From the NCBI GenBank assembly GCA_963575745.1, contig CAUYUJ010018567.1:79501-143500 (forward strand): a stretch of DNA of 64,000 nucleotides. Reading direction: 5' to 3'. How positions within the stretch are numbered: position 1 is the first letter of the stretch; each line of letters opens with the position of its first letter. Source of the DNA: Prorocentrum cordatum. Its lineage: Eukaryota > Sar > Dinophyceae > Prorocentrales > Prorocentraceae. Positions 45,886-56,290 of this stretch are shown here, in pieces. A program made the translations under genes and the position numbers. The notes under the pieces were generated by a model. That model was not told the origin of the DNA. It did not search any database and worked only from the letters and a program-made list of their open reading frames with translations.

Positions 45886-46040
45886 AGCCAGGACGAGGAC
45901 AAATTCGGAAAATGATAACTTGGGAATCTCTGAGATCTGGCGGAGAAGGTCTCGGGCGCCGCGGCCATCTCAGAGCGTTGCGGAACGCTCCGAGAGCATT
46001 CCAGGACGCTCTGGAACGGATATTTCCTCGTCCTAGCCCC
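45886..46040. mobile_element. TIR element with GAGCGTTCTGGAGC palindromes, copy 1
   Basis: Left end CCAGGACGAGGACAAATTCG; right end ATATTTCCTCGTCCTAGCCC. The interior GGGAATCTCTGAGATCTGGC, GGTCTCGGGCGCCGCGGCC and GAGCGTTGCGGAACGCTCCG is shared with 47508-47669. The GGAACGCTCC palindromes can form hairpins. Confidence 0.65.
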
Positions 46041-46724
46041 GTCCGACCTCCCCCCCAAAAGCAGCGAGATCCCGGACACGTCCCAGCGCAGGCGCCCAGC
46101 CCACGAACATCGTTTCCTCGATCCCCATCCCCTCTGGCATGGCCTTGGCCGCACTGGACAGCTTGCCCTCCTGGGTGGGGGCACATGCTGCTCCCTTCGG
46201 GTTTCGCGGGGCATGCCCCCATCTGGGGGGTGGGCTGGTGGGGTTGAGATACCGTGGTACAGTGGGGATGGGGGATCGGTCAGACGATCCTGGGCCCAGG
46301 CCATAGGGGAACAAACAACAACGACATCAACAAGAAGACTCAAAAGTTCGCGCACATTTCTCAGATCGGCGCTGGACCCCCCTCTGGAGCCGATCCGAGG
46401 AATCTGCGCGGGCCTCTGAGTTTTTACACTTCGGTCGGAAAAAAAGGTAAAAGCATGAAGTAGGAAGGCTGAAGTAGACTGGGTTAGGGCCGGCCCAGAG
46501 CACAACAAAACAAGCAAAAGCATGATCGACTCTCGAAGCAGGAAGGCGCTTGAAGCAGATTGGGATCGGGGAATCCAGAAATACCTACTATCAACAACGG
46601 ACGGGTATATTTATGTCAATGCTTGCTCCCCTTATGTCGCATCTTCGGGAGATCGTGTCTGTCCCGTCGCGCCTCTATCCGCGTCGAATCCGAGCCGACT
46701 CGGTGTCGACCACGTCAAATCCAT

Positions 46725-46870
46725 GTGAAATCCATGTCGGATCCGTGTCGAATCCACGTCGAATCCACATTGACGTCGAACCAGCGTGCAGGTTGTGTCG
46801 AAAAATCTGTGTCGAATCCACGTCGAATCCAAGTCGAAATCCGCGCCGAACCCACGTGGGCATACGACGA
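46725..46870. repeat. Short GTGTCGAATCCAC repeats
   Basis: About ten imperfect copies of a 12-13-bp unit (GTCGAATCCACGTCGAATCC). Nothing else recognised in 46041-47150. Confidence 0.8.
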
Positions 46871-47158
46871 AAGACTGCCATTTACTGGACAGACGTCCAA
46901 AACCTGGGGATAGCGAAGCAGCGTAAAGCGCGTGACACCCGTATGGGAGAAGCTTGCAAAGATGCTTGAAATAATGCCCTGGAGAGCTTGCAAGCTCGAA
47001 CAAGCAACTTCCTAGGAGCCCAGGAAGCACTCCAAAGAATCTGCGGAAAGGCTTCGGCCAAACGTGGTCATTGGGAACGAGCAGGAAAACACTCTCGGGA
47101 CAAGCTGCGAATTCGAGCAGGTTCCTGCGGGGATGCCCGCCCAGGAGCCGTGGAGAGG

Positions 47159-47338
47159 AAGCTGGCTACCTACCAGACCACCCCAACCCAACCCGAAGAC
47201 CCGAATTTCGGGTTGGGGGGGGTACCGGCTCCGTATGTGTTTTTTCGACGTTCCCCGACCCCCCCCCACTGGAAATCGAGGGTAAATCTGAGCCTTCGGG
47301 TTGGGTTGGGGTGGTTTGGTGGGTGGTGAGAAGCTGGC
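47159..47338. mobile_element. Small TIR element with possible 8-bp target duplication
   Basis: Perfect 22-bp inverted repeats (ACCACCCCAACCCAACCCG + AAG at 47177-47198 against 47294-47315) enclose about 95 bp. AAGCTGGC flanks the element directly on both sides (47159-47166 and 47331-47338), as a transposition footprint would. About 164 bp between the duplications; no coding capacity. Confidence 0.75.
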
Positions 47339-47507
47339 CTGGGTTCCCCCAGGCCCGCAGAGGGAGCCGAGCCTGCGCCGCAGGCGCCGCCGCCGCGGGC
47401 CCGCCTGAGCTGGCTGGCACGGGCAGCGCTGGGCGGCACGTGGCCGCCGGGAGCCCCGCCGGCCCGCTGGCGCAGGCCGGCGCGGCGAGGCCGCAGAGGC
47501 AGGACGA

Positions 47508-47669
47508 GGCCAGGACGAGGACAAACTCGAGAGAGAACACATCGGGAATCTCTGAGATCTGGGGCCTCCTCTGGAGGACGTCTCGGGCGCCGCGGCCTTC
47601 TCGGAGCGTTCTGGAGCGCTCCGAGGGCGCTCCAGAACGTTCTGGAGAGGACTTGTCCTCGTCGTGGCC
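47508..47669. mobile_element. TIR element with GAGCGTTCTGGAGC palindromes, copy 2
   Basis: 17-bp terminal inverted repeats with one mismatch: GGCCAGGACGAGGACAA (47508-47524) against TTGTCCTCGTCGTGGCC (47653-47669). Interior CTCGGAGCGTTCTGGAGCG, then CTCCGAGGGCGCTCCAGAAC, folds on itself. It shares most of its length with 45886-46040. Confidence 0.75.
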
Positions 47670-47691
47670 CCGTCCGGTTGGCGGCGCGCAC

Positions 47692-47836
47692 AAGGGGGTA
47701 GGGGGAGGGGGGGAAGGCTTCTTAGAAGGAGGCTGCTACTGAAAAGGCGCCGGCCTTACATCTATAGACAAGGCCCGCGCCTTCTAGGAAGCAGGGGTGC
47801 TTCTAAGAAGCTTTCCCCCCTCCCCCTACACCCCTT
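47692..47836. mobile_element. Near-perfect foldback element, about 145 bp
   Basis: Left arm from AAGGGGGTAGGGGGAGGG through GGCTTCTTAGAAG to AAGGCGCCGGCCTT pairs with the right arm from AAGGCCCGCGCCTT through CTTCTAAGAAGC to CTCCCCCTACACCCCTT. The apical loop is about 12 nt (ACATCTATAGAC). It begins 22 bp after the preceding TIR element. Confidence 0.8.
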
Positions 47837-50487
47837 CTGCGCGTGGCCGAGGAGGTCCAGCGCGGGCGGTCTGCCAGGGCACGCCGCCGCAGCGGAGCGC
47901 AGGGCGAAGGGGCGAAGGGGCGCCAGGGCAGCCCGCGTCCTGGCGGGGGCGGCTGTGCGTCAAGACCGAGGAGTCGAGAGCGGGCGGGGATTTTCTTGGT
48001 CCGAGGGCCCCTGCCTGGCCTGGGCCCTCGAACTAAGACTCGGGGACGAGAAGCCGGCCCGAAGGAAGAGGTCCAGACCTCTGGGAAACCCACGTCATGA
48101 AAGAAACACGGCGTCGGGGGGCGGCCAGCGAAGGTGGAAGAAGGGCCAGTGATGGCCAGGGAGAGGGCCAGAGGAAGGGGGGAGGGCGGGAGCCGCGGCA
48201 ATCGAGCCCTCTGGAGAGCCGCTGAGAGGCTGGTCGTCCCGCGGCGTCCTCGATTGCCTGCTGGCCGGCGATGCCGCCGATCGCAAGGAGCAGCCCTGAG
48301 GCTCAGACGACTGACTCCTTGACGATTGGTATCCCGATCGCACGTGAGTATGGCCACTGTGTGGTGTTCAAATGCCCCTGCACTGCCAGGCTGGATGTTC
48401 ACACAGACCCCTGCCTTCGAACGCAGCGTGCAGCCGCGCCACTGCGACAATCCAGACCAAGCCAGGAGAAGAATTCCAACGTCCCCCAATCGGCCGCAAG
48501 AGCCAAGAATATAACACGAGAAACTTCACGAGTCCCCCAGGAATCCCCGAAAACAAACCTCGGAAGCTGGAAACATTGGAAGCTATTTGCGCTTCAACCC
48601 CCAAGACATCCGAGAATCCCAAAGATGGCCCCCACGGCAGGCTGGGCCTCTTGGAAACCAGCCCCCTTGGCCGCTTCCAAAGTTCCCTGCATGTCTTTCC
48701 AAAGCCCTTCGGGAGTTGATAAGAGATCCACGCTTCTACGTGTCCCGAAGCTACTCCAAGAGGCCAAAATGATTGAACGACCGAATGTTTTGCGTTGCAC
48801 GATTTGCAAACCGCCTATCCAAAGTAAAAAGCATCGAAGACGGCCCAAGAGACCCCCAGATCGACCCAAGACGGCTCCAAGCTTCAAAGAAGGGCTTAAC
48901 AATCCCCCAATAGAGCACTAAGATAAGCCAAAAGAGAAACTCGAAGGTGTCCCAGCGGCCCGAGGCCTCTGACCCACGACCCAGGCACAGCGGCGGGATG
49001 GGCCGAAGGCCACTAGACGATAAAGGAACAATCGCAAACAGAACCACGAAACCGTTGGAGAACAAACTTCGACACAAAAGGCTGCTGTGGTTCTTCACAT
49101 TGCTACTGCTGATTTTTGCGATGGGAACCTCGCCGTCGCCCAGCCGCGCGACAGGTGGCTGGCGAGATCGCGGCCGCCGTGCCCCCAGGACATGGCCATC
49201 GCGCCCCCCTGCGAGGCCGAAGAAAAAACCGCCTGCAGGAGCCGGCTTCAGGCACTTCATCTGCGAATTCTCCCCTCATCCTGTCCCCCCAAGCCCCCCC
49301 CCCCTCCTCCTCCTCCTCCTCCCATGTCGTCCTCCTCCGCTTTTGTTCGGTGCGCCAGCCTTTGCTACCACGCACACGTGGTCTTGGCAGGTGAACACGC
49401 AGAAGACATGCGGGCATGAATTGAAGCGAAAGGACAAGGGATGGTGTCCGCTCAGGACATCGCGGACGTTCGAAATAGTCCGTTGAAAGAGGAACCGTGT
49501 GCGTGGAAATACAGGCAGTCCTCAGAGCCGCATCGCACGGCCAATCGAACCCAGAGATCGCCCACAATCCAATGGCACACCCATTCACTAAGTGCTGAGG
49601 CAGGCTACAAAAGCTGTGGCAATAAACAGGAACGGGTGCTTTCTGAATACAACATCCGCGCAAATGTCGGCGGTGCCCCGTGGCACGAACCCGCCCCCAC
49701 CGCTTCCAGGGGTTCCCAAGGGGTTTCGTACTGGGCGCATAGGCGGACCCCCCTCCCCCTGTGGTGGTGGGGTGGAGGGCTCCCGTGGGAGCGTGGGGCG
49801 GTTCCTTTACAAACGGAGGAGTCCGGGGAAGTGCGGAGGAGTGCCGAGGAGCGCGATAGGAAGGCATCCTGAGGAGTGAGGGAGTCACCTCCAGAAACCT
49901 CCAGGGGCCTCCAGAGATCTCTCCATGGATGTCATCGTCGTCGTCGTCGTCGTCATCGCATTCGCCTTCGCCGCCGCCGCCACCGCCGACGACGCCGCCG
50001 CCACAGCCGACGCCGCCGTCGTCGCAGGGCGCCCTCCCAGCGCTTCCAAGGGGGGCTCCCACACGCTCCCAGACGCTCGCACCCTGGGGCATCCCAGGGA
50101 GGTTCATACCGAGGCGCACAGGCGCTGCTCGCGCCCCCCAACTTCCTGTCGTGGTCCGCCTCCACGCCTTGTTACTTCAAGGCCCCCCTCGTTGATGACC
50201 AATGTGAAGCTCGAGGCCCTCATGTCTGAAAAACGATCTCAACGACGGACACTGCTACAGCGAATGCTGGGTACAACTAAGGCCGTCTCCAAAAAACACC
50301 CGAGAAACGCAGACGGTCCGAACACCAGTAAACAAAACGAAGGCCGCAGGCACATGTGCAGTCAGAGGCCTAAAATGACTGACCAGCAACTGAAAAAGTA
50401 CACGAGACGTACCCAACTCCTTCTCCACGGGAGGCGCATCGGTGTACAAATACTCCATACAAACGAAGCAATCGCCAGACATCCATG
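47837..50487. other. Spacer without a convincing gene
   Basis: Several 150-220-codon frames (48271-48921 plus; 47803-48489 and 48751-49260 minus) lack domains and overlap each other. A (GTC)n/(GCC)n stretch lies at about 49930-50025. Confidence 0.4.
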
Positions 50488-50895
50488 ATGTGCGCAGGTC
50501 GCAGCCAATCAGCGAGATGCGAGGTCTCGGATACTCCCCGACTCCGCCGTGCCTCCCAGGAGCCCACGAAAGTGGCGACAGTTGCGCAGGTCGCAGCCTC
50601 CCAGGGAGCTGCGAGGTATGATATTCCCCTACTCCGCCATGCCTCCCAGGACCCCACGAAAGTGGCGACAGCTACCCAGTTCGCAGCCTCCCAGGGAGCT
50701 GCAAGGACTCGGGTCCTCCCCCACTCCGCCGTGCCTCCTAAGAGCCCATGCAAAAGGCGACAACTGCGCAGGTCGCAGCCACCCAGCGAGCTGCGAGGTC
50801 TCGGGTATTTCCCTACTCCGCTGTGCCTCCTAGGAGCCCACGAAACTGGCGACAGTTGCGCAGGTCGCAGCCTCTCAGGGAGCTCCGCAGCCGCA
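50488..50895. repeat. Diverged family B relative, 90-92-bp unit, four copies
   Basis: AGGAGCCCACGAAAGTGGCG, then ACAGTTGCGCAGGTCGCAGC and CTCCCAGGGAGCTGCGAGG, matches the reverse complement of the 101-bp family B unit (CAGCCCTCGAAAGTGGCGAC...CGCAGATCGCAG) with a deletion of about 10 bp. Unit spacing is 90, 92 and 92 bp. Confidence 0.8.
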
Positions 50896-50981
50896 GCCGC
50901 AGCCGCATCAGCAACGATTTCGACTCGCTGTATGCAGCTGGAATCATGTATCGTTCAGGCGCAGCTGAAAACGGCTCGTCA

Positions 50982-51161
50982 TGACCTACTCGACATTAGA
51001 AAAATAAGTTATTTCTAGACAGCGTGAACGCTGTGGGCTCCCGCGCGCATGCTGTTTGATTCATTTGATCATGTAGCTGCACAGCAATAAACTTAAGCCC
51101 TGGCGATGGTTCGTCGCTCACGCTATCTTTGGCGAACCTACTCGACATCAGAAAAATCAGT
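50982..51161. repeat. Direct repeat pair CCTACTCGACAT(T/C)AGAAAAAT
   Basis: About 24-bp direct repeats at 50982 and 51137 enclose about 130 bp of unique sequence. Too short for an LTR element. 51162-51690 shows nothing further. Confidence 0.6.
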
Positions 51162-51689
51162 CATATGAACACACTAGTTTGGCAGATTCTAGATCACGGA
51201 CGATGTCCACTCCCTTTTGTTTCATCCACCTTCCGCTCCAGCACACATAATGCCCTGGCGTGAAAATAAACATGATATTCCACGAGCAGTGAACATATTT
51301 GAAGGCTATCGATGCTTCCAACGAATCCTCTCGAACCCGCTGAATCGTCTCGCCCTGAATATCCGGATACGATCCGCCAACCAAACCCGCAAAAAAATAC
51401 ACACATGAAGCCGTATCCCAAAAGCGAACACGTCGGAAAAATATGTCTAGAGAGAGAGCTCAGGTTCTCCCAGAACAAAAATGAAACGCTAAGGATCGGA
51501 GCAAAACACTGCGTTCGCAGCTGGGTTATGCCGCGTCTGCCTGTCAAATTGTCAGGTCCGTAGCTGCAGTACTACTACCAAAACACTTGGCAGAACGGAC
51601 GTTGTATAAAACCGCAAAAATACATTTCGCGGGTTTTCAAGCTCATGTTCGAGGACGCTTTTCCCTCGTAGTATGAACACTGATTCGAA

Positions 51690-52075
51690 TGTTAAGAGCT
51701 CTACGAGGGTCCCGGCGGTAACCTGGTTGACGGTTGCCCGCCGGCTCCCACTCACTGTCAAAAGACGCGGAGGAACCAACTTCGTATGATATCAAAAAAC
51801 ATGTACTTTCCGAGTGTTCAATCCGATGCTCAAGAAAATGTTTTCTTATGTTCCGAGCAGCGCGACGTGTGCAAAGAGCTCTACGAGGGTCCCGGCGGTA
51901 AGCTGGTTTGCGGTTTACCGCCAGCTTCCACTACCTCGTGGAGATCTTCCGCATCGACGAGCTAGAGGAATTCGGGCGCGGGGTGGAGCTAATTGACCGA
52001 CCCGGCACGGGCGGACAACTGGAAGCCGGCGATAAACCGTCAACCTTGGTTTTTTTTGCGGTTTGCGGTCCGCCA
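51690..52075 (-). other. 3' flank of the nearly complete retrotransposon, with hairpin units
   Basis: GAGCTCTACGAGGGTCCCGG, then CGGTAACCTGGTTGACGG..CCGCCGGC, occurs twice (51697 and 51880), plus GATAAACCGTCAACC at 52030. These belong to the GGCGGTGA...TCACCGCC hairpin family of 57.9-61.4 kb. GAGCTAGAGGAATTCGGGCG at 51959 matches GAGCTAGAGGAATTCGGCGA at 60833. On the minus strand, just after the ORF2 stop, comes an A-rich box (CCGCAAAAAAAACCAAGG) shared with the other element. Confidence 0.65.
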
Positions 52076-52126
52076 CTAGAATCCGAATCCGAATCGGCGG
52101 AGCAGTGCAACTGAGCCCCCACCATC

Positions 52127-55100
52127 TTAGGTAGGTCGCAGCAGAGCGCACGCCACCTTAGCAGCAGCTCTCGTCAGGGCAGCGCAGGCAGCTAGTTCAC
52201 AGCAGGTTACCGTGCTACCTGGAGGCGAGCTCATCGCCTCCTCGGCCACATCATGCCAATGGAAGCTCTGCGAGCTGATGCAGGAGGAAGAGGAGGAGGA
52301 GGAGGAGGAGATGGGAAAATCAACCTGCACGCTGGAACCCCTACCTACAACGCCAATCTGAAGCCACCACCCACCTCCACATCCTTCATTACTGACACCC
52401 CCATCGAATGCACCACGCAGAGCAGTCTTACGAGTACTGAGGAACTGATCATATGCATACCAGCGAGTAATAGTTTGGCCACCTCTGGCCTCCCACGACA
52501 ATCTATCCGCACGTTCATTACCCTCACGAAAGAAATGCTTATACAGATTCTGTCCCGATGCAGGTGAGGTCAGTCCCCATCCAGACAGCATCGATACCGT
52601 ATTTTGTAGTGTTCCCACCAGTCGTACATACTGCTTGTTGCGAATCTGCCACTCACCACACATCCAGTTAACAACCGTCTTACTATCTCCCAAGATCTCC
52701 ATCCCAAGACGCTCAATATTCTCACACCTCCACTCCGTTTCATTATCATAATTAGCGGCAATACGTTTGCTAATCCTCTCATTCATCTCTCTCTCCTCCT
52801 CCTCCTCCGCCTTCACGTGCCTCGCACCAGGTGGCCTGGGTAAAACAAACAAGTCGAACAAGTGTTGCAAGCCAATCACAGTCAGCAAATGTTTGCAATA
52901 TTTCTCTCGGGACCCAGCGGAGCTGTCGAACGAGAGGTACCACTCACAACCAAAGAGCTCGCACAAACACCAGTCCCACACAGTATGTCCACGGGCAGGT
53001 GCACCCATGCTCATGCGCGTGAGATGCTTCCTATCTTTTGCAGGCAACGCTAGAATACATGTGTCCCGATGTTCCGTCCACTTCCCCCTTCCATGTAGCA
53101 TGGCCAGCCTAGATATCATCCATTCACGTGACATGTCCGACTCCTCAGGCATGGCAGGCTGATCATCCGTTGTCCGCCGACGACCGCCACTCGACATCTG
53201 AGAGATCTGGGATGCATGAGAGGCCGCCGCCACCGCCATCGCCCGAGTTTTTCTCTGACGCCGATTTGGTACCGTCTCCCCCTCCTCCTCCACTGTGTGT
53301 GTTGTGTACCTCCTCATACGAATACTTGCAGCAACTGAGACATCCTTGGCCCAATCCCAACAACGAAATATCCATATCTGCACCGCACTTCGGAATCCAA
53401 GCTCAACAAAACTCTGCCGTCCAACTTTGCATCGCCTACGTTGAAACTCAGACCATCCTTCAGTTCTCCGCTTGCGTAGACTTGACATTAACGCCAGGCA
53501 TCTGCCCTCAAAAAAGTGAACAGCAGCAATGGTGGAATAATCGGGCGTTCTGCCCTCACAGTTGAATAATAATGCAGCAATCACTTTAGCTTGATAACGA
53601 GTAAATCTCTCAGCCAAATCAATACCAGAGCAGCGATAATAAGCGATTTCCCCAAAGAACAGCTTCTGGGCTTTCTGGAGCATGGCCTCTGAGTCCGAGT
53701 GGTCCTTCCAGGTCTCCTCCAGAGTGGCCCCCGGGATCTCAAACGACTGAACACGCGGCAGGACCACTTCTCGGGCCCCAAGAGCAGCGTCATAAGACGG
53801 CACAAGCACACGGATCTCCTGCCCGGGGGACGGCGGGATGCCAGGCGGCGCACCAAAGTAAATATACATCAAGGATTTCGGCTTCCAGGTCATTCCTGCA
53901 TTCATCAGCGGGATACTCATGTCACGCACCATCAACTCGAGGTCAGAGCGGGTGTTCGCATACAATAGAAGATTATCTGCCCAGAAACTGTGGGTCATAC
54001 GCTCACCGTTGAACATGCGCTCATCATTTTCCAACTTGATACCGTACTGCGTATCCTGCCTCCACCTGTCAATCACATCTCTCCAGAGTACAATAGATAC
54101 TGCTAGAAAAATCATCGGCCCCTCCACTCCTCCCGTTCGAACAGATTTGTCCCAATAGACAGCTGAAGATGCCTCGATGCCCTCGAAGCTGGCCACGCAC
54201 TGATTATCAATCATGGGTTCAATCAACGCCACAATGAGATCAGCTGGTATGTCAAGAGCACGAAGACAGCGCATGGCGAGGCACGGGGTGACATTATCGA
54301 ATGCTTGTAAAATATCGAGGTTGGCAAGCCACAAACTGTCTCCTTTGCCCCAGACAGCGGAGTGCTGGCTGAGCCTTTTGGCGACGCTGGTGATTTCCGA
54401 TGTTTTTCGTCTCGATCTGAATCCGTGCAGGCATACATAGTGCCGGTGCTCCTCAATCCTCTTCTCAATCATCATCACAATACATGTCATGTACAATGTC
54501 ATAAGACACGACTGTAGACACAGTACACGTGTATCTGTCAAATGTTGCATGTCCATTTCTTTTGGCATGAGAGTGGCAGCTAGTTGACGCCAACTGTCGG
54601 GGCAACATAACCTGCGGGAATACACACCTTGGAAGCTCACCAGAACACGTCGAACAGATGCCCACGAGAGCTGTTTCAACATCGTGACAGTCACGTTGTC
54701 GGGACCTGGGGCCTTTCCCGTGGACAGCTTCGCCCTCGCCCGCAGCAGGAGCGACATCGAGAACACCTCTGAGGATCCGCTTCCCGAACATAGACCACGC
54801 AGCGACTGCAGCTCACGAAGGGTCACCTCCCTGGCCTCGGGGTCCTCCACCTTAGACTTCATGTGCCCCAATATCTCGTCCCCCCACTCCTCGCGGTTCT
54901 GGGACTCCATCCCGTTGGCAAGGATCAACGTCTCCGTCTTGGCCCTCCTCCTCCTCCTCGTGTTCATCTCCGTCCTCCACCTCTGTACTCTTGCCTCCAG
55001 CCTCCTCCTTTCTCTCCTCACTATCTTTGAGCACCGTTTGGCCTCCTCTCTATCCCCACGACGAAGTGTTTCGCGTTTACTTTCCTGGGCGGCCCAGTGG

Positions 55101-56290
55101 ATCTCGGATTTCTTTGGCACATTATTCCTGGGATTGGTTTCCTTCTGGAGGGTCTCCTCGGCGGCCTTTATGAGGTCAGGTCCCAGCGTATCCAACATCT
55201 CCTGTCGATCCTCTGGATCGGCATTTTCCTGGCACAATGCACGGTAACGACTGCCCCGATCGTCCATGTTCTTCGCAAACTCAAGCTGCGACACCGGTTG
55301 CAAGTAGATGAATTTTCGAGCAGGCTGGGTCCGTCTCTTCGCAGACGGTGCACAAGACAAGCGAACAACTATGCAAGCGTGGTCAGACAGCGCGCGCTCG
55401 TATCTGCTGCATGGGTGCCCCGTCCAGGCGTGGCCCACTTCCGCAGGCAGCATCCAGCCTACAGTGATCTCCTGCCTGTGTAAACGACGGCTGACACCAA
55501 CATAGTCGAGTACCTTCTCCACCCCCGTACTTGATTTGAAAGTAACCCTCCTCTGCCCAAATGTGTTCTCCATCCTGATGCCCCAGAGCCCGCAGAAGTC
55601 CAGTAGGGCCCTCCTCATAGATTGCAGCCTAGACGCCCGTCGAGTTTCGAAGCCCGAGACAACCCTATGAGGTCTTGTTTTACGTGCACCACGTTTTGTT
55701 TGAGTCATATACGGGTTGCCGTCATCCGATCCTTCCTCCATCCCAGTATCAATCTCCGTAGAATCCCCAGCAATCCCAGACGCCTCCAGAAGCCCTGATC
55801 CAGTAACTCTAAAGCCGTTGACCTCCGAATCTGGCTCGAGTTCGACGTTAGCATCTGTCAAGAAGACCAGGTCCTGCGGCTGCTTCGGGAACTTAGACCT
55901 ATGTGTGCGAAGCACTTGGGACATATCAAACAATATCTGCTCATACACCTCATGTTCATGCTGTTCTTCCGTAAGGGTACGAATACTCTCATGCGGCATA
56001 TATGCAACAATAACAGTAACACTAGAATAACTACAAATCACAAAACCTTTGCCACGATATGTGGCCCTGAGCGAGTCTCTCCAAGACTTAGACATGATCA
56101 CCGCAGCCTTCCGACAAGTACTCCGAAAAATTGTGTAACCTCGCATGCTGAGATCACGAACTGAAAGGAACTGGCACTCGCACAACCCCGCGAGTCCCAC
56201 ATCTAAGCGACGTAGTGAATTAATTATGTCATGGCCGTTCTCTGCACCTGCCCGACGCACATTCCATGACGCAATGGTGTCGTGGCACCT
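52127..56290 (-). CDS. Retrotransposon ORF2: APE-type endonuclease, reverse transcriptase, permuted RNase H
   Basis: Open from the codon after a UAG (56293-56291) to 52127. Residues are numbered from the codon at 56260. The endonuclease starts at SWNV just upstream; E28, D136 and N138 (TDANVE), D252 (LDYVGVS) and LSDH 291-294 complete the APE-type set. RT: GKAPGPDN 515-522, motif A LDILQAFD 648-655, motif B GGVEGP 710-715 (Gln replaced by Glu), motif C WADN 760-763 (Asp-Asp replaced by Asp-Asn). RNase H, in unusual order: LGDSKTVV with D1192, HFFREGNERAD with H1242 and D1252, FDGG with D1286, CELAAC with E1355. Non-LTR type, acting by target-primed reverse transcription. There is no in-frame ATG before M39, so an intact endonuclease needs ORF1 read-through or another start. 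Confidence 0.9.
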   Translation of the reverse strand, partial: RCHDTIASWNVRRAGAENGHDIINSLRRLDVGLAGLCECQFLSVRDLSMRGYTIFRSTCRKAAVIMSKSWRDSLRATYRGKGFVICSYSSVTVIVAYMPHESIRTLTEEQHEHEVYEQILFDMSQVLRTHRSKFPKQPQDLVFLTDANVELEPDSEVNGFRVTGSGLLEASGIAGDSTEIDTGMEEGSDDGNPYMTQTKRGARKTRPHRVVSGFETRRASRLQSMRRALLDFCGLWGIRMENTFGQRRVTFKSSTGVEKVLDYVGVSRRLHRQEITVGWMLPAEVGHAWTGHPCSRYERALSDHACIVVRLSCAPSAKRRTQPARKFIYLQPVSQLEFAKNMDDRGSRYRALCQENADPEDRQEMLDTLGPDLIKAAEETLQKETNPRNNVPKKSEIHWAAQESKRETLRRGDREEAKRCSKIVRRERRRLEARVQRWRTEMNTRRRRRAKTETLILANGMESQNREEWGDEILGHMKSKVEDPEAREVTLRELQSLRGLCSGSGSSEVFSMSLLLRARAKLSTGKAPGPDNVTVTMLKQLSWASVRRVLVSFQGVYSRRLCCPDSWRQLAATLMPKEMDMQHLTDTRVLCLQSCLMTLYMTCIVMMIEKRIEEHRHYVCLHGFRSRRKTSEITSVAKRLSQHSAVWGKGDSLWLANLDILQAFDNVTPCLAMRCLRALDIPADLIVALIEPMIDNQCVASFEGIEASSAVYWDKSVRTGGVEGPMIFLAVSIVLWRDVIDRWRQDTQYGIKLENDERMFNGERMTHSFWADNLLLYANTRSDLELMVRDMSIPLMNAGMTWKPKSLMYIYFGAPPGIPPSPGQEIRVLVPSYDAALGAREVVLPRVQSFEIPGATLEETWKDHSDSEAMLQKAQKLFFGEIAYYRCSGIDLAERFTRYQAKVIAALLFNCEGRTPDYSTIAAVHFFEGRCLALMSSLRKRRTEGWSEFQRRRCKVGRQSFVELGFRSAVQIWIFRCWDWAKDVSVAASIRMRRYTTHTVEEEGETVPNRRQRKTRAMAVAAASHASQISQMSSGGRRRTTDDQPAMPEESDMSREWMISRLAMLHGRGKWTEHRDTCILALPAKDRKHLTRMSMGAPARGHTVWDWCLCELFGCEWYLSFDSSAGSREKYCKHLLTVIGLQHLFDLFVLPRPPGARHVKAEEEEEREMNERISKRIAANYDNETEWRCENIERLGMEILGDSKTVVNWMCGEWQIRNKQYVRLVGTLQNTVSMLSGWGLTSPASGQNLYKHFFREGNERADRLSWEARGGQTITRWYAYDQFLSTRKTALRGAFDGGVSNEGCGGGWWLQIGVVGRGSSVQVDFPISSSSSSSSSCISSQSFHWHDVAEEAMSSPPGSTVTCCELAACAALTRAAAKVACALLRPT

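Noticed and set aside
50982-51161. Solo LTR or target-site duplication
   Set aside because: The 24-bp direct repeats are imperfect, enclose only about 130 bp, and show no TG...CA ends or inverted termini.
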